Assembly (NCBI GenBank): GCA_024694055.1
Contig: JAILKC010000180.1
Location: 1-36,635 of the forward strand
From: Lachnospiraceae bacterium
Lineage (GTDB): Bacteria > Bacillota > Clostridia > Lachnospirales > Lachnospiraceae
Direction of reading: 5' to 3'
Length of the DNA: 36,635 bases
In this document: one piece after another, positions 7,536 through 16,975 of the stretch
How the letters are laid out: every line of letters starts with the position of its first letter
Position numbering within the stretch: position 1 is the stretch's first letter
The notes under the pieces: model-generated
What the model was told of the DNA's origin: nothing
The model's input: only the letters and a program-made list of their open reading frames with translations
Database searches by the model: none
Made by a program: the position numbers and the translations under genes

Positions 7536-8618
7536 TCACAGATCTATACTGTCGTAATCGTAGTTATATGCAAGATCGCGAAGGATCTTAAGTTCCTCAT
7601 CCAGGTTATCCGTCGTCACTTTATGGCTTTCCCCTGACATGCAATCCACCATATAGTCGCATACTTCCGGACTGTAGTGAGTGTGATCCGCATAGTTATC
7701 AAAGTCCGTTATGACACTTTCGTCATTCATAAAGAAGTAGACATCCACATTGTCATATTCAAGCAAACGTCTCGTCATGTGATCGTACTTTGCAACTATC
7801 GTATCTATCTGCTCCTGTCTCTTGGCATCATACCAGTACAGTATGCTGTAAGGCGGGTAGAATATCGTAAACTCAGTCTCCGGATGTGCCTCTATGTATG
7901 GAAGTATATTGACATCAAGATTCCTGTCAATACCTGCCAGATATTCATCCACGGGAGTCATGTCAGGTTCCATTGGTGCCGGTGTGTAATACAGCCTGAC
8001 ATTGGCCAGATTGTAATGCATCGGCTGCCACCACTGCTTATATATCTTATTCCACTCGGACTTATCCGACCGATCGATAAGAGGCTTGATCACATAATCC
8101 AAAAGCACATCCTTATTCCAGATGTATTTTACATCATTAAACGGATTCTCATCATACAGATAATCCGTGATCGGGAACTTGGTCTGCATGATATCCGCCG
8201 AGTAATTAAGCTCATCTATTCCGAGAAACACTCTCTTAAGCGGCGTGGCACCTCCGGCTTCTTTAGCATCAAACACTATATCCATTATATTGGCCTGATC
8301 CTTCGGATACGCGCCGTTATAGCTTAACTTCTGCGTCTTAAGCCCCATATCCTGCATGAATCTGTCCGTATCAAAAGCCACAGTCATGGATGATCCCAGC
8401 AACACACTGTCATAATCCATATGCCTTGCAAGTCCCGGATTCATATCCACCTGATCATCCACCACATAAGGATACCATTTAATAGGGGCATGATAGTGAA
8501 AAAACGGGTCGACATATATTACGGCTGCCCCAATAAGTATAAGCCCAATAGCGATCGTTACTAAAAGAGCCGCCACAAAGCGCACTATGCTTTTGTCATG
8601 TCTCAGTGCTTCTTTCAT
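7536..8618 (-). CDS. SGNH-fold acyltransfer partner protein (DltD/AlgJ-like)
   Basis: A 360-residue protein with one N-terminal membrane segment (residues 13-36) and an extracytoplasmic SGNH-like domain. The nucleophile block is VLLGSSMTVAFD (72-83) and the Asp-His end is NYADHTHYSPEV near 306. DltD and AlgJ/AlgX proteins have this layout and work with MBOAT channels to move acyl groups onto surface polymers. The gene follows the MBOAT gene with one base between stop and ATG (TGA-T-ATG). There is no Shine-Dalgarno sequence at the start, so its translation probably depends on ribosomes finishing the MBOAT gene. The acceptor polymer cannot be read from the sequence. Confidence 0.8.
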   Translation of the reverse strand: MKEALRHDKSIVRFVAALLVTIAIGLILIGAAVIYVDPFFHYHAPIKWYPYVVDDQVDMNPGLARHMDYDSVLLGSSMTVAFDTDRFMQDMGLKTQKLSYNGAYPKDQANIMDIVFDAKEAGGATPLKRVFLGIDELNYSADIMQTKFPITDYLYDENPFNDVKYIWNKDVLLDYVIKPLIDRSDKSEWNKIYKQWWQPMHYNLANVRLYYTPAPMEPDMTPVDEYLAGIDRNLDVNILPYIEAHPETEFTIFYPPYSILYWYDAKRQEQIDTIVAKYDHMTRRLLEYDNVDVYFFMNDESVITDFDNYADHTHYSPEVCDYMVDCMSGESHKVTTDNLDEELKILRDLAYNYDYDSIDL

Positions 8619-8619
8619 A

Positions 8620-10137
8620 TCAGAAATTAAAATACAGGAACGTACTCACTCCGGAAAGCGATACCACGCACCAAAGCAGCAATATGCCGTACAGGATGCC
8701 GTTACGCAGTGTGAATGCACTTCTGTCAGCGACAGTCTTGGCATTCGGCGCGGTAAATACCACAATAAGGCCGGCTACCGTATATATCACCATCATAATA
8801 TAAGGCGCAAAGATAAATCTGTCTATATGAAGTATCTTAAGCACGTACCAGAACTCGTTTAAGTTAAAGTTCCCGGCAAAGTTCCTCGAAGGAATTGATA
8901 AAGGCGTCATCACACAGCTTTTTAATACGGTGATCGCATCCTTAACCGTTTCGGCTCTGAAAAATACCCATGCGATATTTACAAATATAAATGTGAATGC
9001 GATCGACAGTATATCTGCGATCCTAATCCCCGATGTTTTTTTATCATTCGAAGGCTTCGAGGTCTGCCCAACGTTTCCCGTATCTTTATGGCTTCCATGC
9101 GAACGCACCATTCTCGTGATGACATATATGATGCCATGTAAAAGCCCCCATATGATAAAGGTCACACCGGCTCCATGCCATACTCCGCTTATGAGAAATA
9201 CGGCAAGCAGGTTGACATAAGTTCTGACATTTCCTTTTCTGTTACCTCCAAGGGGTATATACACATTCTTGGTTAAGAACTTATTAAGCGTAATATGCCA
9301 ACGTTTCCAAAACTCCGTGATATCACGCGACTTATATGGCGAATCGAAGTTGACCGGAATATCTATTCCAAGCATCCGCCCAAGTCCAAGCGCCATATCA
9401 CAGTAGCCGCTGAAGTCAAAGTATAACTGTAACGTATAAAAAAGGATCGTAAGGATCGCCTGTGACGCATCCACTCCGTCACCCAAGGCGCCGTATGTCA
9501 TATCCACCGCTTTTCCGAATGTATCCGCTATCAGGACTTTCTTGGCAAGTCCAAGGATAAAAAGCATCGCTCCCCTGCAAAACTTCTCACCGTCCATGCC
9601 CTTTTTGCTTCCGATGGCCGTGATCTGAGGCATCATCTGCTCATGACCCACTATCGGACCTGCGATAAGCTGCGGAAAGAAACATACAAAAAGGCAATAA
9701 TCAATGAATCCGTACCTCTTTGTCTCACCTCTATAGGTATCTGCTATAAATCCTATCTGCTGGAACGTGAAAAAGCTGATACCCAAGGGAAGCAATATAT
9801 GTCTAAGCGGGATGTCGGTCTTAAAGATCACATTGGTGCTGTCGATCAAAAAATCCGTATACTTAAAGTACAGCAGTAATCCAAGATTACCTGCGACTCC
9901 GATAATAAGTGTGAGTCTCCCACGTTTTTTAAGCATCCAACTGTATATCCCATAGTTAAAGGCTATCGAAAAAAGCATGATAGCCAGATAACCGAGATTG
10001 AAATACCCGTAAAACCACAGCGACAGGCCGATCAGCCAGCATTTGGCAGCAATCGGCGCCCTGTCCTTTAACAGATAAAACCCTGTCAGGCATACGGGCA
10101 GGAACAGAAATATGAATATGTACGAATTAAATAACAA
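8620..10137 (-). CDS. MBOAT-family O-acyltransferase (DltB/AlgI-like)
   Basis: The best start is the TTG at 10135-10137. It gives MLFNSYIFIFLFLPV, the usual opening of this family, and sits 8 bases after AGAAGG. The GTG codons upstream overlap that ribosome site. The 505-residue product has about ten or eleven membrane helices. The family signatures are present: FWKRWHITLNKF (His about 281) and GVWHGAG with the catalytic His near 321. MBOAT proteins of this type pass an activated acyl group, often acetyl, across the membrane to a partner that places it on an exopolysaccharide or teichoic acid. The SGNH gene immediately downstream is the expected partner. No dltA/dltC is nearby, so D-alanylation is less likely than acetylation. 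Confidence 0.92.
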   Translation of the reverse strand: MLFNSYIFIFLFLPVCLTGFYLLKDRAPIAAKCWLIGLSLWFYGYFNLGYLAIMLFSIAFNYGIYSWMLKKRGRLTLIIGVAGNLGLLLYFKYTDFLIDSTNVIFKTDIPLRHILLPLGISFFTFQQIGFIADTYRGETKRYGFIDYCLFVCFFPQLIAGPIVGHEQMMPQITAIGSKKGMDGEKFCRGAMLFILGLAKKVLIADTFGKAVDMTYGALGDGVDASQAILTILFYTLQLYFDFSGYCDMALGLGRMLGIDIPVNFDSPYKSRDITEFWKRWHITLNKFLTKNVYIPLGGNRKGNVRTYVNLLAVFLISGVWHGAGVTFIIWGLLHGIIYVITRMVRSHGSHKDTGNVGQTSKPSNDKKTSGIRIADILSIAFTFIFVNIAWVFFRAETVKDAITVLKSCVMTPLSIPSRNFAGNFNLNEFWYVLKILHIDRFIFAPYIMMVIYTVAGLIVVFTAPNAKTVADRSAFTLRNGILYGILLLWCVVSLSGVSTFLYFNF

Positions 10138-10152
10138 AAGCACCACCTTCTG

Positions 10153-10174
10153 CCGGCGGATATTGATCCGCCGG
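10153..10174. other. Intergenic hairpin directly before the MBOAT ribosome site
   Basis: A perfect 9-bp GC-rich stem (arms 10153-10161 and 10166-10174) with a 4-nt loop lies between the glucosaminidase stop and the AGAAGG of the MBOAT gene. No T run follows, so it is not a standard terminator. It may stabilise or process the operon mRNA or modulate translation of the MBOAT gene. Confidence 0.6.
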
Positions 10175-10185
10175 ACAGTTATTCA

Positions 10186-13100
10186 TCAATCGTAGAAATA
10201 ATCATCTTCCTCATCGGAACCGGTCTTTACTCTGTATATCACATATCCAAGCACGCTTAAGCCGCCGGCTATAATGATGCCAAGGATCACATAGAGCATG
10301 GTATTGCGCGAATTGCTCACTATCATCTGCTTATCCGTGAATGTAACAGCGTAATCGGAAGCATGTTTCATATTGAATCTTGCTTCACCGGCTTCATCCA
10401 CAGGTACGGAATCAACAAGTTCAAGCTTGCCCGTCTCAGGATTATAGTAGTACAGGTTTGCATACTTACCGCTATGCTCCTCACCGGTCTCTATGGTCAG
10501 TACCGCATCGAAAGCAAATGCTCCGTCGTATGCGATCGAGAATGACATATAATCATCAGTCTTAAGCTTTGATATGACAGTCTCGGGAATCTCAGTCTCG
10601 CCGAATGTGACGCTCATATCCATATCACCGAGTTCTTCTTCACTTATTCCGGAGATTGTCCATGTAGCTCCTTCTGCCGCTTCTTTCGTAAATACAGGTA
10701 CCGAACCGTCCTCAAACGATGCCGGTGTCTCATCCAGCGCATCCTCTATACTGTCCATGACAGCGCCGATAGGAGACTTGTCATCATCCTCTTTGGCCTT
10801 ATCAGAACTGTAATCATCCTTGGTCGTAAGTTCAGGTTTCTCTGCAGACTTGGCAGGCTTCTCAGCCACGATCGCAGGTATTTCACCCGATACAGGTGTA
10901 ATGGCAGGAAGTACCGCTGCCGGAGCCTCAGTAGTAACAGGTGTCACTGCTGCCGCAACCGCCGTAGGTTCTGCTGTCGGTGTGGCTGTCGGTTCTGCCT
11001 TAGGCTCTGCCGTAGGCGTGGCTGTCGGTTCTGCTGTAGGAGTGGGCTTTGTCTCAGCCGTAGCAGTAGGTGTAGTTATCGGAGTTACTGCTGCCACAAC
11101 CTTTGTAGGCACACTTGTGGGTGTAGGCCCGGCCGTAGGGGTAGCTGTCGCGGTAGGTGTTACCGCTGCCACAATCTTTGTAGGCGCACTTGTTGGTGTA
11201 GGCCCGGCCGTAGGAGTAACCGTCGCTGTTGGAGTCACTGCCGCTGTGGGTGTAACCGCCGCTGTAGGAGTTACTGCTGCTGTAGGTGTAACCGCCGCTG
11301 TTGGGGTCACTTTCGGGCCGGCCGATGTGCTGGGTATCGGCGTAACATTCGGAGTCGGCTTGAATTCATAGCCGCATCTTCTGCACCTATTGCCGTCCAT
11401 ATCATGTCCGAGCGCCTTGGTCTGTTCCGTATATGAATCACCGCATGAACATGTATATGTGGTCACACCGTCCTCGGTACAGGTCGCTGTACAGCCGGAT
11501 ACCGAATATACATGTGTATGCTCCTGTAACGTAGGCTCCTCATAGCCGCATCTGCTGCAGACGCCATCCTTCATATCATGACCGAGCGTGGTACAGTCTT
11601 CGTTTTCTACCTGCTCGGATACTTTAAGTTCCTCTTCATAACCGCATATCTTACAGCTACGCTTCTTGACTCCACCCGTTGGCTCTCCCCATTCTCCGAA
11701 GTCATGCTCACTGCAGTATACTTCAACAGGGATCTCTATTCCCTCAGTCACTTCGTAATTGGCACTGTCTATGCAGTACTTGGCCGTATAGATGCGATTG
11801 CCGGTCCTGAGATCGGTTTTTACCGTAGAATCCTCCCATTCGAAATACTCGGGAAGTGTGATACTTGCAAGTTCAACACCTGCCGCAGCCTTAATACCGT
11901 CAGGGATCGTAATGTCATCCACTTCAGTCTTTGCCTTATCCACGGTAACCGAAAGTGTCATGGAGATATTGTTGTATCTGCTCTCATCGGGGCTGTATAC
12001 TGCCGTATATCCCTGATTCTCCACGGTAGGCACAATATTGCCGTCAGCCCATGCAAAGTTATCCGGAAGCTCTATATCCGAAAGTTTCTTATCCGGAGAA
12101 TACGTCACTTCTATATCAGGCTTTTGTACATCACCCATGGCGATATCAGCCTTAATGACATTGACCGTACAGTTGACGGCACCGGCACTTCCCGCGCTGC
12201 AGGTGATGGTCGTGCTTCCGGGTCTTATACCGGTTACCACACCATTGGAATCCACTGTTGCCACGCTGCTGTTGCCGCTGCTGTATCTGTATTCATATGC
12301 GTCGCATCGTCCACCGTTGATATAAGGGATGATCACGGCACTCTGATCTACAGGGAGGTTCTCGATATTATCCACGTTGATTGTCAACTTATCAGTGGCA
12401 TCCGGCTTACCGGATCTTCCCGAAGGCATATTCCTATACACGGGAATACGGAATACAAAAGGTGTACCGTTAATAAGCCCTGCATTGTTATATCCTTTGT
12501 ATGTGGATTCCGCCTCTGTAGACGGTGCAGCGATATTCTGCATGTATTGATGGGACAGAACACCGTCATAACTGGCATCCACGTCGAATTTCTGCAGGTA
12601 GAGCGTATCCTGTCCACGCTTAATATATGACTTGCATAGGAAGCTCACGCCTCCTTCAAGAGCTTTGGTCCTGGTATCCCAGTGCTTATCGACTGCATAC
12701 TGCATTCCAAGTCCGACAGGGTCCGAAGAATAAGCTCCTACATTATAGTAATTGTAATATCCCTCATATCCGGATATGGTGCCGGATATCATAATGGAGC
12801 CGCCTGTACCCTGTTCCTGACGCACTCTTGCCGCCTGCAGTATGGGACTTACATTATACTGGGCACCCAGTCTTACAAATACCGATGCATAATTCTCATC
12901 GGAATCTTCCACTTTACCGGCCATAAACGTACCGTTAAGTATCTTCTGGACGGAACTCTCCGTGTGATACGTGGGATTGTAAGTCATCTGTTCAAACTGA
13001 AATATCTGATGCTCTGTCAGGAAATTACGCGGGTCTATATAATATGCGATGATACCGTCCGTAGCATAAGACCAGTTCAAATCATATCTGCGTTCCAGAT

Positions 13101-13818
13101 ATGAACTGTTACTGCCTGAGGTCCAGATAAGGCTCTTACTGCCTTCGCCTTCCGTCGTTACCACGTAATCATAATCAAGACCGGTATCCATCTTAACGAA
13201 TATCCATTCGGGATGGGCCTGTTTAAGATCATACAAAGCGTCACGATAACTCTCCGGGAAGGCTTCGATATCCGCACAGTCCGTCACGGATGAAGTCGCC
13301 TCTCTTTTTAAAGTGGTGATATAACTGTCCTCCCAGGACAGGAGTCTTTCATCTGCGCATGCCAGGAATTCACGTTCCACATAGCCGGTGATCGTGGCGT
13401 TGTCACTGTTGTAGCGGACCTTATACCATATATTCCTTCCGCTGTCCGCGCCTACTCCTGTTATGTAAACCAGCTGTCCGGAAGCGACCGTAGCCACGCT
13501 GTCGCTGTACGGATCGGCATCACTCCTGATCGTATATGAATCCTTAAGATATACGAGCGCGGAGATATCTCTCTGGGACACAAGGCTTAAAAGAGCACTC
13601 TGCGCCGCATCCATATTACGTATGACGTAATTGGACTTTTTAACGGCACTTTCCGTGGCCATGACCCCGGTCACAGGTGTTAATGCTGTCGTCACTGCAA
13701 GCATCACGGCTCCAAGAGTCGCCAGTATTCTCTTTTTTTCAGGTAAAAGACTGTTCTTCTTCATATTCTCATCACGGGACCTGCCTGTAGGCATCCCGTC
13801 TCGCCCTCCCTGGCTCAT
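10186..13818 (-). CDS. Surface SH3/endo-beta-N-acetylglucosaminidase with Pro-Thr repeat stalk
   Basis: A protein of 1210 residues if started at the ATG 13816-13818, one base after the epimerase stop. ATGs at residue 9 (after GGGAGGG) and residue 19 (MKKNSLLPEKKR) are alternatives. A signal peptide ends near VMA-TES (residue 54). Then come a bacterial SH3-like region (about 95-155), a glucosaminidase domain (about 255-410) with candidate catalytic Glu335 in ARVRQEQGTGGS, a BIG2 Ig-like domain (about 510-555), two strand-rich repeats, three CxxCGYE segments (about 650-775) and a long Pro/Thr/Ala stalk. A domain of about 130 residues, one membrane helix (about 1173-1194) and an acidic tail finish it. 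It probably cleaves peptidoglycan glycan strands while anchored at the membrane. No LPxTG sorting motif is present. Confidence 0.88.
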   Translation of the reverse strand: MSQGGRDGMPTGRSRDENMKKNSLLPEKKRILATLGAVMLAVTTALTPVTGVMATESAVKKSNYVIRNMDAAQSALLSLVSQRDISALVYLKDSYTIRSDADPYSDSVATVASGQLVYITGVGADSGRNIWYKVRYNSDNATITGYVEREFLACADERLLSWEDSYITTLKREATSSVTDCADIEAFPESYRDALYDLKQAHPEWIFVKMDTGLDYDYVVTTEGEGSKSLIWTSGSNSSYLERRYDLNWSYATDGIIAYYIDPRNFLTEHQIFQFEQMTYNPTYHTESSVQKILNGTFMAGKVEDSDENYASVFVRLGAQYNVSPILQAARVRQEQGTGGSIMISGTISGYEGYYNYYNVGAYSSDPVGLGMQYAVDKHWDTRTKALEGGVSFLCKSYIKRGQDTLYLQKFDVDASYDGVLSHQYMQNIAAPSTEAESTYKGYNNAGLINGTPFVFRIPVYRNMPSGRSGKPDATDKLTINVDNIENLPVDQSAVIIPYINGGRCDAYEYRYSSGNSSVATVDSNGVVTGIRPGSTTITCSAGSAGAVNCTVNVIKADIAMGDVQKPDIEVTYSPDKKLSDIELPDNFAWADGNIVPTVENQGYTAVYSPDESRYNNISMTLSVTVDKAKTEVDDITIPDGIKAAAGVELASITLPEYFEWEDSTVKTDLRTGNRIYTAKYCIDSANYEVTEGIEIPVEVYCSEHDFGEWGEPTGGVKKRSCKICGYEEELKVSEQVENEDCTTLGHDMKDGVCSRCGYEEPTLQEHTHVYSVSGCTATCTEDGVTTYTCSCGDSYTEQTKALGHDMDGNRCRRCGYEFKPTPNVTPIPSTSAGPKVTPTAAVTPTAAVTPTAAVTPTAAVTPTATVTPTAGPTPTSAPTKIVAAVTPTATATPTAGPTPTSVPTKVVAAVTPITTPTATAETKPTPTAEPTATPTAEPKAEPTATPTAEPTAVAAAVTPVTTEAPAAVLPAITPVSGEIPAIVAEKPAKSAEKPELTTKDDYSSDKAKEDDDKSPIGAVMDSIEDALDETPASFEDGSVPVFTKEAAEGATWTISGISEEELGDMDMSVTFGETEIPETVISKLKTDDYMSFSIAYDGAFAFDAVLTIETGEEHSGKYANLYYYNPETGKLELVDSVPVDEAGEARFNMKHASDYAVTFTDKQMIVSNSRNTMLYVILGIIIAGGLSVLGYVIYRVKTGSDEEDDYFYD
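11086..11302 (-). repeat. Tandem repeats encoding the Pro-Thr stalk (75-bp and 18-bp units)
   Basis: A 75-bp unit occurs twice in tandem (starts 11086 and 11161), giving a 25-residue protein repeat of the type TPTAGPTPTS. It runs into five 18-bp units at 11213, 11231, 11249, 11267 and 11285, each coding VTPTAA-like hexapeptides. Units three and five are nearly identical, so a 36-bp duplication is likely. All units keep the reading frame, as expected of a spacer whose length varies by slippage. Confidence 0.85.
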
Positions 13819-13819
13819 A

Positions 13820-14833
13820 CTAATCTTTTATATCATAATACTCTCTGTACCAGTCCGCGAATCGCTTAAGGCCCTCGCTCACGGGAGTCGACGGTCTGAA
13901 GCCGAAATCCTTTTCAAGCTCTGACACATCCGCATAGGTACGATATACATCACCCGGCTGCATGGGAAGGAATTCCTTCTTGGCCGTCACGCCGAGTGCC
14001 TTCTCAAGCTCAGAGACAAAGTCCATGAGTTTCTCCGGCTTGTTATTGCCTATATTGTATATCTTGTAGCATGCACCGAGGTCATCCGCCACAGGAGGAT
14101 TGCATAACAAAGCTGACACTCCTGTCACAATGTCATCCACATAAGTAAAATCTCTGTACATGTCACCGTTATTGTATATCTGTATGGGCTTGCCCTTCAT
14201 CATGAGATTGGCGAACTTATACGCCGCCATATCCGGCCTTCCCATCGGTCCGTATACGGTAAAGAATCTGAGTCCCGTAGCCTTGATCCCATACAACTTA
14301 CAATATGAATAAGCCATGAGCTCATTGCTCTTCTTCGTAGCCGCATACAGCGATACCGGCCTGTCCACCTGATCGGATGTCGAGAACGGAACCTTGTCAT
14401 TGCCGCCGTATACCGAGCTTGACGAAGCATAGACGAGGTGCTTCACCTCATGATGCCTGCAGCATTCGAGTATATTGGCAAAACCGACCAGATTGGACTG
14501 TATGTATGCCGACGGATTCTCTATGCTGTAACGAACACCTGCCTGCGCCGCCAGATTGACAACGATGTCAGGCTCATATTTATCAAAAGCCGCATTAAGA
14601 GTCTCCATATCGGCAAGATCGCCTTTTATAAAGACAAACTCTCCGGATTCCTTAGCCGTCTTTTCAAGCAAAGACAGCCTGTGTTCCTTAAGCGAAACAT
14701 CATAATAGTCATTGACATTGTCATAGCCTATTACCCTGCATCCTGCTTTCATAAGACGCTCTGACAGGTAGTATCCTATAAAACCTGCAGCTCCCGTAAC
14801 CATATACGTATATTTGTTGTTTAACTTAATCAT
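13820..14833 (-). CDS. NAD-dependent sugar epimerase, UDP-glucuronate 4-epimerase type
   Basis: A 337-residue extended short-chain dehydrogenase. The Rossmann motif is GAAGFIG (14-20), with catalytic SSSSVYGG (137-144) and YAATK (Tyr163, Lys167). The stretch YDNVNDYYDVSLKEHRL (37-53) and AAQAGVRYSIENP (95-107) are typical of UDP-glucuronate 4-epimerases, which supply UDP-galacturonate for capsule or exopolysaccharide. UDP-glucose 4-epimerase activity is a less likely alternative. The ATG at 14831-14833 overlaps the TGA of the upstream esterase as ATGA, so translation is coupled. The product fits a locus that builds and acylates a surface polymer. Confidence 0.88.
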   Translation of the reverse strand: MIKLNNKYTYMVTGAAGFIGYYLSERLMKAGCRVIGYDNVNDYYDVSLKEHRLSLLEKTAKESGEFVFIKGDLADMETLNAAFDKYEPDIVVNLAAQAGVRYSIENPSAYIQSNLVGFANILECCRHHEVKHLVYASSSSVYGGNDKVPFSTSDQVDRPVSLYAATKKSNELMAYSYCKLYGIKATGLRFFTVYGPMGRPDMAAYKFANLMMKGKPIQIYNNGDMYRDFTYVDDIVTGVSALLCNPPVADDLGACYKIYNIGNNKPEKLMDFVSELEKALGVTAKKEFLPMQPGDVYRTYADVSELEKDFGFRPSTPVSEGLKRFADWYREYYDIKD

Positions 14834-16257
14834 CCTTCTACCAGTTCCTTAAGTACTCCGTCTTCACAAGACTTATCTGCTGTAACAGGGCCGTCCGTCT
14901 TAAATATCATATCGTACGCCTGTCCCTTCTTATATGGAAGCCACTTTGCCATCTGTGTTCCGTCTATATCCTTTCCGTTCGGATCACCGGTCTTGATGAA
15001 ATTACACCAGTAATTACACATCTGTCTTGAGAGGTCATAATACTTACCGGTGAAAGGCCTCCAACACTTTGCCAATGTCTCGAAGAAGAACCACAGCTCC
15101 GATGAATGGAAGTTGCCGGCATTGTCGCCACCCGGCATGTCTATATCGAATCTGTAGTAATAAAGCGGATCTTTAATGCCGTTAGCCTCACGCAAAAGTG
15201 CGAGCTTCTTGACACCGTATTCCACAGGGCATAATCCTTCATACTTAGGATCCTTTGCAGGCATGATGAATTCATCCGATGTATTGCCTGACATGATCGG
15301 CACGTTATTGCCTTTGCCCGATGCAATGATCTCGTACGGATCTCCGAAGCTGTATTTATCGTCTCTTACATTCAAAAATCTCTTCTGCATTCCGGCAGGA
15401 GTGAAGTCATTGCCGCAGTACTCGGCGTACTTGGATCTTATATAGTACGCATCAAGCTTTCTGGCTTCTTCCAAAGTCTTAACGCCCATAAGTGCAAAGA
15501 GTTCTTCACCTTTTGCTGCAGCCACATCAAGAGGTGTCGGATCAAAGAGTGAAGGGCCCTCAATAAATCTTACTATGCCGCTTTGTATGATTGCTTTATT
15601 AAAGAGTCCTTTATTGGCTGTACATGCAAGCTGGCTCATGACACTCCCGCCGCCCGCAGACTGTCCCGCAATGGTAACATTACCGGGATCTCCGCCAAAA
15701 GCCGCGATATTGCGCTGTACCCATCTCATACCTTCCTGTTGATCCAAAAGTCCGAAATTGGCCGGAGCCTCAGGCTGTTGCCTGATAAGATCGGGATGAG
15801 TCATGAATCCCAAGGCAGCAAGTCTGTATCCGACAGACACAACAACTACCCCTCGTCTGGCAACTCTCTCACCGTCAAACTCCATCTCAGCCGTGTATCC
15901 CCACTGAAGCGCTCCGCCAAAGAACCATATCACTACGGGAAGTTTCTCATCGGCGGATCTTGCCGGTGTCCATACATTAAGATAGAGACAATCTTCACTC
16001 ATCTCTATGTCCGGATCTACATGCCATTCTTTGCAGTACAGATCATCACCGACTCCGGGTTGATCCTGCATGGGTATTGGGCCGAATCTGAAACAGTCAC
16101 GCACACCGGTCCAGCTTTCTGCCTTCTGCGGTGCTCTCCATCTGTTCTCACCCACAGGCGGAGCTGCAAACGGTATTCCCTTAAACGCCGTGATCCTCGG
16201 ATCAGCTGCCTCGATGCCTCTTACTTTACCGTATTCTGTCTCAACCACTCGCAACAT
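14830..16257 (-). CDS. Type-B carboxylesterase
   Basis: A 475-residue alpha/beta hydrolase of the carboxylesterase family, without a signal peptide. Family landmarks are FKGIPFAAPPVG (25-36), EDCLYLNVWTP (88-98), and the nucleophile elbow IAGQSAGG with Ser200. The remaining triad members are probably the Glu in TSDEF and the His in GNFHSSELWF. The ATG at 16255-16257 follows a strong AAGGAGGG. Relatives in gut and rumen bacteria hydrolyse short-chain or hydroxycinnamoyl esters. Here the gene sits between acyltransferase-related genes and a sugar epimerase, so it may remove acyl groups made by the same operon or released from plant material. The natural substrate is unknown. Confidence 0.88.
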   Translation of the reverse strand: MLRVVETEYGKVRGIEAADPRITAFKGIPFAAPPVGENRWRAPQKAESWTGVRDCFRFGPIPMQDQPGVGDDLYCKEWHVDPDIEMSEDCLYLNVWTPARSADEKLPVVIWFFGGALQWGYTAEMEFDGERVARRGVVVVSVGYRLAALGFMTHPDLIRQQPEAPANFGLLDQQEGMRWVQRNIAAFGGDPGNVTIAGQSAGGGSVMSQLACTANKGLFNKAIIQSGIVRFIEGPSLFDPTPLDVAAAKGEELFALMGVKTLEEARKLDAYYIRSKYAEYCGNDFTPAGMQKRFLNVRDDKYSFGDPYEIIASGKGNNVPIMSGNTSDEFIMPAKDPKYEGLCPVEYGVKKLALLREANGIKDPLYYYRFDIDMPGGDNAGNFHSSELWFFFETLAKCWRPFTGKYYDLSRQMCNYWCNFIKTGDPNGKDIDGTQMAKWLPYKKGQAYDMIFKTDGPVTADKSCEDGVLKELVEG

Positions 16258-16290
16258 TTGTCCAGCCCTCCTTAGTTATATAACCCAAAA

Positions 16291-16974
16291 TCATATGTGA
16301 AATCTTCTGTACAGTTCACGTCTTGCTCTGTCGCCTCCGAATATCACCGTTCCGCACAAAAGCATAAGCGATACCGCCGTGGCTATATATACCATATTGG
16401 GATAGGTGATGATCTTAAATGCGACCAGTATCAACATCATCGCACATAATAATACCTGAAGTATCTCCATCGTGATATAACTCTGCCAGTTCCTCATATT
16501 GATAAAGATTAGTAAAAAGATCGAAAAATCAAGGAAAAGAACGGCTGTCGGCAGAATGACATTAAGCGACCATCTGTAGTATCCCGTAAGAGCATCTATA
16601 CCTATAAGAGTCGCTACGGCCAGGAAAGTAAGGAATATGGTCTTGGACCAGTATCCCACCCGTCCCGTGATGCCCATGCGAAGTGCAGTGTTCGCATAGA
16701 CAAGTATAAGGCCTATTATGACTGTCCACGCTATAAATGGTCTGCCCATGATATTGGCCAGCACAAGACCCATCAGGGAGACGATGGATAAAAACAGTAC
16801 AAGTCTCTCTGCAAATCTGAATTTCCTTACAGTGGCAGCTATATTGGGATACATCCCTACCGCATCCGTCTTCTTCTCAGACTGTCCCGGCATGTCATCC
16901 AACACGCAGTGGCAAAGGGGACATTCCATTGTAATATCACGTATCTCAATCCCGCATTTTTTACATACACTCAT
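16291..16974 (-). CDS. DUF6320-type membrane protein with N-terminal zinc ribbon
   Basis: The start is the ATG at 16972-16974 (MSVCKKCGIEI), one base after the stop of the acyltransferase gene (TGA-T-ATG). The reading frame extends 11 codons further upstream, but that part overlaps the acyltransferase gene. A short zinc ribbon with two CxxC pairs (CKKC at 4-7 and CPLC at 18-21) is followed by about six or seven membrane helices; the tail is basic (DRARRELYRR). The product has 227 residues. I recognise the zinc-ribbon-plus-helices plan as DUF6320, which in Lachnospiraceae tends to accompany a condensation-like acyltransferase, as here. Function is unknown; the tight coupling suggests the two proteins work together. 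Confidence 0.75.
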   Translation of the reverse strand: MSVCKKCGIEIRDITMECPLCHCVLDDMPGQSEKKTDAVGMYPNIAATVRKFRFAERLVLFLSIVSLMGLVLANIMGRPFIAWTVIIGLILVYANTALRMGITGRVGYWSKTIFLTFLAVATLIGIDALTGYYRWSLNVILPTAVLFLDFSIFLLIFINMRNWQSYITMEILQVLLCAMMLILVAFKIITYPNMVYIATAVSLMLLCGTVIFGGDRARRELYRRFHI

Positions 16975-16975
16975 A

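Noticed and set aside
8620-10137. D-alanylation (dlt) operon
   Set aside because: The MBOAT and SGNH genes fit dltB/dltD layout, but no dltA ligase or dltC carrier is nearby.
10820-11371. Long plus-strand frame rich in Val, Gly and Ala opposite the glucosaminidase gene
   Set aside because: It is the antisense reading of the Pro-Thr repeat region; no ribosome site and clear coding evidence on the other strand.
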